Assembly: GCA_002633005.1 (NCBI GenBank)
Contig: NMRA01001066.1
Span: forward strand, 15,828 to 56,642
Length of the DNA: 40,815 bases
Direction: 5' to 3'
Origin: Phoronis australis
Lineage: Eukaryota; Phoronida; Phoronidae
Part shown: positions 31,421 to 40,815 of the stretch, piece by piece
How positions within the stretch are numbered: the first letter of the stretch is position 1
Layout: each line of letters begins with the position of its first letter
Notes under the pieces: model-generated
Seen by the model: only the letters and a program-made list of their open reading frames with translations
Told to the model about the DNA's origin: nothing
Database searches by the model: none
Program-made: the position numbers and the translations under genes

Positions 31421-34396
31421 TAAGTAAACAGAAGTAATGCGAGCTGCTACTACCTTGTACATTCAAAAACTACTGACAGATTATTGAAATTTACACATTT
31501 TTGAAATGTATACCTTCTGCATGCATTTGGAAATAACTTTCATTCTATATTATACTAATAGCTGAACTCGTTATCAGGCTAAAAATAGTCCAATCAATAT
31601 TTTCTTCTTTTCTAAGTAATGGTACTGCTTTATGGTGTTTTGCCATTACCATGGTTACGGGCAGACTTAGTAGCTAATTTGAGCCTCTCAGTGAACTAAA
31701 TTTATCTTGTGTCTCAAGTGTTACAAACACAAGAATTTGGCAAAGTTCCTCACAATTTTGGCACAGATTGCCAAACGTAATGGATCTTTGCACCATGGGA
31801 TGTTTTTCTCACTAAACGAACTGAATCAACAGCTATAATGAAAACCTGAGGAAACATTGAATGAAGAACAACTAAGAGCTCCCTTTAAGTAAGCAATGCA
31901 AAGGTTCACAGATTAGGCAAATGTAACCCTTCACACAATTTTAACAGTTTCTTGCAACTAAGCACAAATCACAGGAAACTGATTGTACAAAACAACTGAA
32001 TCGAAACTGTCCACTTAAAAACAATGGGGAACTTGCAAATTTGTTTTGTCGCTACGATTGCTTAGCGTGGGTCATTCTGGTCGCCGGGTGAGAATTTTAC
32101 ATGGATGTCATCCCCTGAGCGATGGTATGGGAAAACCGTGTAAATTGTGTGGCATCCGCGTGACATGCGGCATATAAAACGTGGCATGTACGTCATCCGC
32201 ATCCTAGCAAACATGGCGAAAACGTGTAATTTTTGTTCTAATATTCCAATGTTTTACATTTCTCAGCGTGTAAACCATGGTGATTGTCTTAAATGGCATT
32301 GCTTCCCAGAGCGTGTATGGCGATGAAACATGTCATTGCCATGCTAGCATGTCACATTTTTACACACACTTACCACGGCTACACGCTAGCATGGCAGTTC
32401 TTCAACACAGATTACACTGCATTTTTTAAACGGATTACACACTTGTATTACATATTTTTGCCATGTTTTACAGTCGCTTTGAGCATGTAATCTGTGTATT
32501 TGCTATGGGTTGGGTTTGTTTGTCAGTGCATCTTTCTCATATTCTACTGATTGATTAGGAACCATGCACCGGTATTTGTTCAGAACTTTTCTATTTAACC
32601 ACTGGCAGTAATGTCTTTTTTGAAGCTCTACACATATTCTACACAGCAGATTGAGTTTTCTATAGATCAATTTACTGTTGAAATGGAGTTTAATTTTCCT
32701 TTAGGAGGAGGATCTCGTATCAAAAGATGAGTATGAAAATTGTACATAGATTACAAGAAGACCAGCAGAATACAAAGAAACGTACCTTCCGCCAGTTCAA
32801 ACAAAAACACTGAACCAAAAGGGTATTGGAACCTATCGAACATAATGCTCAGAATCGCAGGTCGATCACTGCCAGATTCACAAACAAATGCCACACTAGC
32901 AATGGGTTGGTAAATCTACGAAGTATGCACTGCTGTTTGTACCTTATGATCAGGAAGTTTTAAGAGGTTTAAGGACAATGGAACAGATTTTTATTGAACA
33001 ATAAATAAGTATTTGGTAAGGTTTACAACTAGATTACCTAGCAAAAGATTTATGTTACGGGAAAAGCTCCCATGAAAGCATGACTTTCATCATTTCATGG
33101 AAGTTCTCTACAAAAGAAATGAGCATCTTTTCATTGCGCTATCTCTGTAAAAGGTTCTTTTAATTGTGGCAATTTTAAAAGGGTTGGTATCCCAATTTTA
33201 GAGAAGGAGTGTTTTGCCTATAAAATTTTCTGCAAACACTAAAGTTGGGTTCCGAGAAAAAGAAATATTCTTAGCCTTCGACAAATTGGATATTGGAAAG
33301 ATTTCTAATTTCATTTGCCATGCCAAGGGATGTTCATTCACTGTAAAATTAAAGCTTTCAAAATGCACTATTGTCTCAAAACAAGCTCAAATTTCAGCTC
33401 TGCATAACCTATTACGTAAATGAACGTCAATACACAAATGGGTGAATGATAAAATTTATTACAAAACAATTACAAACAAAAATGCATTAATCTGGAAAAC
33501 CCGAAAAAGAAAATGGAAAATATGGCATATCGGCAACGCAACACAATGTACTAGAGTAAAGTCATCGCATATATACGAGAATTAAGGGATCAATTGATGT
33601 TTCGTTGACTTCAGACTTCACCCAGACCCATTCTTCATACGAACCTTTCAAACGTCAATAAATAATCAGATACACCCCTGGAGAAAGTAAAAGTACTAGG
33701 TCTCAACCATAACTAAGTCTCAAAAGAACATGAAAATGTGCATGCCTTAGATTTCCGATGTCTTTTAGTTAAGTATACCAGCATTCAATAACTGTCATTA
33801 GCATATAGATAAGACTAACAATATAACAATCGCACTCCATTTATAGCTCCAGAATAATCCAAGCTCCATGTGCAAGTTCCCCATAGCAAAATCTGTTAAG
33901 TAGGGAAAGGACACTTTTAAATTCTCAAAGTTCCTTTCTGTCACAAAATCTGACAAATCACAAAAGCCATCAGAAACAAAAAAGTCTACAATATTACGCA
34001 CTGACTTGAAGCACGCTGTGGAAATCCTGATTCCTGAAGCTGTAGGACTTTGTGTACACTGAAGAATTAGCAACCTCAAAGCTTGGAGCTCTTTATGTTA
34101 AGAAACAAACAGCACAAAACTATTATCCTCATGTGTGGGAGACAATCACATCTCAAAACACTCATGAACTCCAACAACAAGACAAGATAACCAGCAACTC
34201 AGTTATCAATAAATGATTTGTACAGAATCAGCTTACATGTACAACCAGCCAGTAAAGTGATTCAGTAGTGTTATATCAGCTCCACAACTGAATTAAACTT
34301 GGATGTATAGGGTCACATGAAAACAATGGATGAGAGCTGGAGTTGACCTGAGATACATCACTGATTTTGCACAGGTCACTGATTTTCAGGTAGCTT

Positions 34397-34429
34397 GGTC
34401 AGAAGCAGGTCCATGACCTGCTGTTGACC
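34397..34429. repeat. 15-bp hairpin containing an IR1-like AGGTCC-A-TGACCT site
   Basis: GGTCAGAAGCAGGTC and GACCTGCTGTTGACC pair at 13 of 15 positions around CAT. The centre 34407-34419 is an inverted AGGTCA pair with 1-nt spacing and one mismatch, the type of site bound by ecdysone/FXR-type receptors. Function is not shown. Confidence 0.6.
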
Positions 34430-34470
34430 ACACAGTCTGAAAAATTGCCAATTCAGGACAGCTTATTTTT

Positions 34471-34522
34471 AACAGCCCAGTCAGCAGAGCCCATGGCAAA
34501 CTGCTGTGCTGACTGGGTTGTT
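34471..34522. repeat. 16-bp inverted repeat with 20-nt loop
   Basis: AACAGCCCAGTCAGCA (34471-34486) and TGCTGACTGGGTTGTT (34507-34522) pair at 15 of 16 positions. It is followed by two to three tandem copies of TGTTATTGTTTGGT to about 34550. Confidence 0.8.
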
Positions 34523-35290
34523 ATTGTTTGGTTGTTATTGTTTGGTTGCTATCGTTCATTTATCAGCTGGGACCATGCAGTGATGTGTTACTCCCAGGTC
34601 TAAAGCACTGCATGCATGGCAAGCCACTCCATTTTCATTTTGATAACATCCCTTTTTTGTTTACAACTAAAAAGTTCCTGGCCAACATTATCTAGACTAT
34701 GTTTATGTGTCGAGTTGGTTTTCAGTCAGCATGAATAGGGTTATAACCAAAAATTTAACTTGTCCACTGCACCAATATTGGTATTTTCTGAAAATATGGA
34801 CAGTATGGACAACATTTTCTGTAAAGACATGTATGGCATTTTGAGTGTTTTTTAAAAAATTGTGCTTTTGCCTATCCACTCGAATACTGTTACTATGGCA
34901 CTGGTAAAGGACTTATCTTTTCCAAAAATTGTGATTTTGGTTGTCTAATTCAGTGGATTCGTGTGAATGGAACCTTTACCACAGAAAGGATTATTTTCAA
35001 AAGTTTGCAGAGTTGTATAGACAGGGCCATCAAATGAATATAAGGAGAGTGGGATGAACAACGAAACGCGTCTTATACATTACATTCATTAACTTATTGC
35101 ATATTGTAATTATTGTTGGAAATGCAAACTTACAATAATTGCCTTTTCAGAAATTATGGCCAACCATGCAGTAACCATTATTCAATTATACTAGATGAAA
35201 CATAAATGTTTTCACTGCATACTGTGCAATTTCCTAATGCAGAATTTATTAATATCACAAATTTTACCCTGTATTGAATATGAAAATCTC

Positions 35291-35313
35291 TATATCCCAT
35301 ACTATGGGATATA
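35291..35313. repeat. perfect 23-nt palindrome
   Basis: TATATCCCATA, a central C, then TATGGGATATA: 11-bp arms without mismatch. Confidence 0.9.
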
Positions 35314-36294
35314 CATGTAGTATGATAGTATTCAAAATTGGTCATGCATAGCAGTTCAATAAGAACGGAAACTGAATGCCTTAAATATGATGGACCAAAA
35401 TACTAAAAATATGGAAGCTGTCATCAACATTAATCAAATGGGAAAATGCATCATTTCAAGATCTTGAACCCCTCCCCCCAGCTATACCCGCAAAGAACAT
35501 GAATGTCCCCAGGTTCACGGGCCACGTATTTGAGACACATTCGCGATCTAAGTTGCCACTTTGCCAATAACCCTATCCTAAATTTGTTTTGAGATTCCCG
35601 AGACAGGCTTGAACAAATGTTAATTTTTCTCAAACAAATTGCAAGCGAGAAATTGAAATGTTTTCCTGGGTACAAACTTAGCTTCAGCGGGTTTGCAGTA
35701 AATCACGTCATAGAGAAATAATTAACATTGATTAGAAATTGAACTACTATCTAACCTGGGCAGCAGCTTATATACAAAAAATATAAAAATAGAAAGTTAA
35801 ACGAAAAAACGAAAAACTGAGCACTGAATACTATGTGCCTAAAAATACATGACATGCATTCTTACAATATTAAAAGCACAAATTGTACTCGATGCCCCAC
35901 ACAGTACAATTATCACTCAGCTGTTGATTACATTCCACTACCAGAACACAGCACACTGGTTTATAATCAACAAGTATGTTTCTTGTTGGCTGAACACAGG
36001 AAACACCATGACAATGTCATTATCAGCATCCTTCAGAATCCACCTGAGCAACAGATTGTCTCAGAGCATGCAATTTGTGCCAGAGATACGGGTAATATTC
36101 ATGAACAGAAGCAGTCCTGACTGTCTGACTTGGAGGTTAATTGGAGTCATTTGTTGATGAGAGCATATTTATATCCTTCATATTTGCATAGGTTACCACG
36201 TGAAGATTAAATTTCATAGTAAAACCAGGCTGCAGAGTGGCTGGTAGTTGACATGATACAGACATACAAATCCAAAATTTAATCGGTAATTTTC

Positions 36295-36309
36295 AAAAAA
36301 AAAAAAAAA
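36295..36309. repeat. A15 homopolymer
   Basis: Fifteen consecutive A. It could be the tail of a retroposed sequence on the plus strand, but nothing recognisable lies upstream and no target duplication was found. Confidence 0.9.
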
Positions 36310-36755
36310 TCGGCTTGGGTACACATTTGGAGCACACGACTCAAGATTATCATGGTTCCAGGAATGGGAGGACATTCATTCGGTTGGGTCTGAATATAAA
36401 TTTATGCACACAAAAGACCTCTGTGTTCCGTGCATTTGTCGCCAAAAATTACACGTGCACTTCGTCACAACGGAGTGTCTACATTTAATCTCTGAATGAT
36501 GACTATAAATCTCATAGTGGACTAGCACCACCTCTATAAAAATCTAGAGTGTGACTACATTAATTTAACAAAAGATCAGTTGATAAGTTTAAAAAAAGGT
36601 ATTACAGCACTTGTGTTATTCCACAAACGCTGGCTGAGAAATGCACTTTTCGAGATAATTGTATGCAGGTGTAAGGACCCCCTGTTCCCGCAAACATGGA
36701 AGTCTGAGCCCGAGGTGAAGATGTGAACAAATGCACGAGTTCAAGTTCTGTAAGC

Positions 36756-36920
36756 GGTAAGTTGGAGACGGGCGATTACCCGAGAGGTGGGTGCTTACAT
36801 AGAAATTTGCACGAGGTAGGGGATGGACGATAACCTATGCAGTGGGCGCTTAAACTGAAAACTGACAAAAAGTAGGGGATGGGCGATAACCCAGGCATGG
36901 GCATTAACTCGCGAATATAT
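36756..36920 (+). repeat. three-unit tandem repeat, period about 57-59 bp
   Basis: Units start at 36756, 36815 and 36872. Each contains GGGATGGRCGATAACC or GACGGGCGATTACC, followed by a TGGGYRYTTA-type block about 15 bp later. Divergence is moderate, and GC content is higher than the flanks. Confidence 0.75.
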
Positions 36921-39900
36921 GGTACATAGTGAAGATGGGCACAAAAACCACTGATTGCAATCAATACATGTTGGTAATATGGTCTATTGGAATGGCTAGA
37001 GTGGAATTGACGAGTTAAACAGTAAATAAGCTAGATTGGCAGATTGAAATGCAAGCATGGTAATAATATTTGACTATTTCGAGTACGGCAACTCACATCA
37101 TTTCACACATATGCAAAATTATTCGTCCCTTTCCCACATTTCAAGAGAGGCTATACCTGAGGTTCTCACATTAAAATCAGTTTCACATCAATCTGAAAAG
37201 TCAACGCAAACCACTTTGGTAAAGCAAATAATTCACACCGCTTTAACTGTGTTACATTGAACATTATCTAGTTTGGGACATTAAACATTTTATCATTTTC
37301 CTCATGATCAGAGCATATGCTAAATTTTAGAAATGGTCAACATTGGCAAACCAAAATTCAAGAATTACAATCACTTATAAACCATGTAACCTCTATTTTA
37401 TACCTCATAAGCAGAGACATCTGTCATTATTTTAGATATCTTGGTACTAACACGCCCAATATTTGAAAAGTTAAAATAAGATGAACACCAAAATCATCCA
37501 TGTCCCAATATTCAAAATTTTAATCACACCAATAGGTTTTTCAGCAGATCTCAATCTTCCATTCATACTGGATATACTATACTGTTGTAATGAGGACTAG
37601 GGGGGTGACCTAAATGAGGTTGCTGTGACCCAAAGCTATTTGCTCAATTATCCTTTAATTCACCTGCAAAGAGGTAAGGGAATTTTATGCTGTAACAGGA
37701 TAGAGTAAATTGTACTGACATGTTGGTGACCTATAGGTGGCATTTTGATTAACATTGCAAATGGGCAGTGGGCGATGCTTCAGGATACCGAGTCGATTTT
37801 GCACATTTGCACACCCACCAACTACAACTGGTCAGCACATTTCGGACAATGAGGGAAAATAACATTATTCTCGGCTGTGCGAAATAACTGATTCGTTATA
37901 AATAGGTAGGAAGACTGATGATGGGGAAAAATTTCTAGTGACGTTCCCTAGCAGGTCAGGATCGAAAACAAAAGGTCTGTATGCATCCAATGACATATGT
38001 GGTACTTTTAGCGAAGTCGAAAATCAGTCAGCCAATGGAGAGAGATAAGACAAAAATTGAGGTGTGTCAGAGCTCTCCATGAATAAAATACGTATATATG
38101 GCCCATATATTGGTCATGTGACATTAAACAAAATATGAACAACATCATTACATCTAAGGATACATTTTATTTAATCTTACATGCTTGCATACTGTGTAAT
38201 CTAATGCTACTTGGAAGATAAAGGAGGCTAAAAGTTATTTTGTGTGGACAACTATATGAAAGATGCATGGGTACATTCAAATATAAAAAAATTTAAGATC
38301 ACCTTTTCACACAAGGTTGCCGGTAATTGCCAAAACAGTCTCTTTAAGGCTGATTAATGTACTTTGCTGCAAATATCTATTACAATAAATACCTCAATGC
38401 CATTTTAATGACATCACAAATCACACTGATAATAGAATTTCTCTGGCCTCCATATTGAGTGTTAAACAGGTGAATAAGCTACCATATATATTGGTAAATG
38501 CAGGTTGCATCTAACATAACCGTGCAGTCGAAACAGTCAAAATTAAAACAAAACGTCACACATAAGGACATCAAAAAGGTGAAAAACTTTACAAAAATGT
38601 TGAAAATTTTGAATTTAACTCGTGGTTTTGTGAAAGATCGGATCCATTTTCCCTGCAGGTACCTTGCTGAATGGATAAAAAGACACAATCACGCAATGCT
38701 AAAGTGGGTTATCTAAGGGAAGGACGAACTTGGAGGTCAAACCAGTCGGCAAAATTTAGGGCAAATCAACGAGGAGCTCTACAGTGACACAGACATGGTG
38801 AACAAGTACAGAGCACAGCAAATGTATCCAGACAAGACGACTTGGATATTTTCCCTCATTATGACTTAAGCCAAATTCTTTCTCAAAATAGACTTTTCTC
38901 ATGGCCGATAATGAAGCGAATTGTAACTAGTAACGTACTAAGGAAGTTAGTAAGATGGTAAGCTATCCGTAAAAATTTCCCCGCGATAATAGCTATGGCC
39001 AGCTATTTTTTAAAAACAGAACTAGCCACCATGGTAGGGATATGGTATTTCGGCTGATTACTTTAGCCACGTACTGGAGGATATTATTCTCGTACCCTTT
39101 TGCGGAGTGCCACCTCAAATTCAAAATCCAGAGCAACAACCAGAAAAACAGTAATCAAGGCAATAGAAAGAAATTCCTACTCTGAAGACATCACCACACT
39201 TGCTAAAGGAATACTCGAGCACAATGAATCCAACTCTAAATATTGGAACATATGTCAAATTGGCATGTGAAAAGATCATTGGGAAAATGGCGAATCCAGC
39301 AAAGCCTTGTCATTAAAGCCCCATGTTCAAATAATTAGTGCTAAACAAAACCAAAGAAATATGTATGGAAACATTTCACTCTTTGTCCACAACAATAATA
39401 GGGCCTTCCTAGATTACAAAGCGAAACTAGAATCTTGGTGTTATTACCCACAATGCCATAAACATCAGGCTGGAACATTTTGCTGTCTCATTTGCCACAC
39501 GAGTTTCACGTTATTTGTTGTTGTCTGATTCTTTATATTTTTTTTTCTTGGTTGCATCCAATATAGTCTATTTGTACTCCCAATGCCAACGCAGTATTAT
39601 ACAGTAGGCCTACTGCTGTGTTTTTTTGTAAGGGATGGGCTACAACTCTGACGTAAAAAAGTTTGATGATCGACTGGACTAATACCAGTGGATGCGTGAT
39701 CTGAAATTCTTTCCGTTCCCTGCATCAATGAGAGACATGAAAACGTGCCCAATTTCCAAAACTAGGCCAAGCATGTTCTTATCTCCGGGACAGAAAGAGA
39801 GTTCTATCGCCAAGTAATCCAGGATAGCCCTATGACGAGACAATGAAGCACCATGTCCAACAAATATCACAAGCACTCTCATCAGCCGCTCACCGGTATA

Positions 39901-40592
39901 CTATAATATCAATTTACTATACATAGACACTATATAGTGTCATGACAAGCAGCTGATTATGTGTGTCTGTGATATATCAACTCATAAAAAAACTTTTTGT
40001 TGTTATAACGACAACAATCCACACTACTCACTTCCACCGTCCTAATCATGTTTAATGAACCAAGCTAATGAGTAAAGCTCAGAGAGCAAAGCCACCATGT
40101 TAAAATATCTAAACTGCAATCCAGACAAAGAAATCATAATGCCCCCACAGAATTGTGCTCCACCTAATTTTAAGTGATAATGAAAATCAACACACATTTA
40201 CTTCACCACAAACTATTTATATAATAGAAATATCCAACAGCATTGGACATTAGTCATTACCAAATTACCCTGGCCTGAATACACAATCAATGCAATTTTT
40301 TTAGAATTATCATAAAAAACAAACGTGACTGACCCAAAGTTGTTGTTGCCTGACCATGAACTTACTGTGAGTTTGAGTGCACTTATTTTAAAATACCAAC
40401 ATTGATGCAGTCCTGCCATGAATCTAAAAACAACTCCCTACCACGTGCAGAGGAGAACAAAGCCAGATAAACACAGTCTATTGAATCGCCACGCACTGGG
40501 AAGACTGCCAAGCAAAATGCCATTGTTCTTCACTCAGCTGATCTAAAATGGCAGACAAAAACAACTTCAAACCCTAAAATTGCACAACTTAC

Positions 40593-40760
40593 CGATTACA
40601 TAAAACACCTACTGAGTGATTTTCGAAACAAGTCGTGTATATTACACCTTTCCCAACCGCTCGTGTGGTCAAATTCAACGAAAATGTGAATAGTTCACGC
40701 TACTGTTCGACCACTGCCGAAACGCTCGTCATGTGCCTTTGTTTACAAAATTCGAACTTG
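40593..40760 (-). promoter_or_regulatory. candidate non-coding first exon / promoter of KLHL17
   Basis: A consensus donor AATCG|GTAAGTTG ends at 40593 on the minus strand. The DNA just upstream (40640-40740) is richer in CpG than the rest of the window (ACGAGCGTTTCGG, CACACGAGCGG), as expected near an animal promoter. The 5' edge is arbitrary. Several other GTAAGT sites exist in this region (for example near 40364), so the assignment is weak. Confidence 0.25.
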
Positions 40761-40815
40761 ATTTGCGGGAAAACCAGGTGGCGCTGATCAAAAATCTCGA
40801 TCTATACTCTGACAT

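Larger units (their letters stand above)
30013..40592. other. 10.6 kb without recognised genes: upstream intron or intergenic DNA
   Basis: AT-rich. The open frames here are short and none shows a domain I recognise. Separately listed repeats lie at 31311-31420, 34397-34429, 34471-34522, 35291-35313, 36295-36309 and 36756-36920. If the KLHL17 first exon is at 40593 or beyond, this whole stretch is its first intron. Confidence 0.45.

Noticed and set aside
32040-32510. Recurrent TGTAAT/CATGGC words with partial inverted symmetry
   Set aside because: The matches are short and scattered; no consistent terminal repeats or target duplication could be defined.
32700-32790. LYIDYKK-like residues resembling a reverse-transcriptase motif
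   Set aside because: Too short, no neighbouring RT motifs, and the frame is not open.
35833-36157. Overlapping plus-strand open frames of 95 and 102 codons
   Set aside because: Two frames are open over the same bases and neither shows a domain, as expected from low stop density by chance.
38640-38880. Protein-like plus-strand frames (RYLAEWIKRHN and NEELYSDTDMVNKYRAQQM) after a CCCTGCAG acceptor-like site
   Set aside because: In-frame stops separate them, no family was recognised, and no matching donor could be fixed.
39679-39882. 67-codon minus-strand open frame with a loose resemblance to the reverse complement of 21690-21890
   Set aside because: Similarity is limited to a few residues around FCPGDKN and is not convincing at the nucleotide level.

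Overview
This is a eukaryotic nuclear window, probably from a marine invertebrate animal. The evidence is an intron-rich kelch-like gene with GT-AG introns of 0.3-1.8 kb, AT-rich non-coding DNA, and many fossil transposons (Penelope-like retroelement, tRNA-derived SINEs, MITE-like elements, minisatellites). The species cannot be named from the sequence. No bacterial-type operon, CRISPR array or intact tRNA/rRNA gene was seen.

The one intact gene lies on the minus strand between 30010 and 18016: an ortholog of KLHL17 (actinfilin). I reconstructed eleven coding exons. All ten introns are GT-AG, every junction keeps the frame, and the exons sum to 1749 nt (582 codons plus stop). The order is BTB, BACK, then six kelch blades, which is the layout of a CUL3 ubiquitin-ligase substrate adaptor. 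A spliced 5' leader is likely, because a good acceptor lies 31 nt before the ATG. One candidate non-coding first exon is at the far right edge of the window.

Layout. 1-359: 21-bp minisatellite. 360-6734: repeats (an inverted pair of one interspersed family carrying nuclear-receptor half-sites, hairpin elements) and decayed coding fragments on the minus strand. 6735-8116: a two-exon protein-kinase domain broken by frameshifts. 10177-11374: two small terminal-inverted-repeat elements. 11540-12555: a 5'-truncated Penelope-like element with an intact 3' reading frame (reverse-transcriptase end plus GIY-YIG endonuclease), a hammerhead-like motif, and an inverted fragment of itself at the 5' junction. 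13050-13253: a tRNA-derived SINE. 13.9-14.6 kb: diverged ~335-bp tandem repeat. 14.65-17.97 kb: nothing recognised. 18-30 kb: KLHL17, with a SINE, a well-formed MITE, a CA microsatellite and a hairpin in its introns. 30-40.6 kb: non-coding, probably upstream intron or intergenic, with small duplications and palindromes.

I see no convincing undescribed biological system. The most unusual items are the hammerhead-like motif with the head-to-head junction in the Penelope-like element, and an interspersed repeat that keeps the same DR6+DR1 arrangement of AGGTCA half-sites in both copies.
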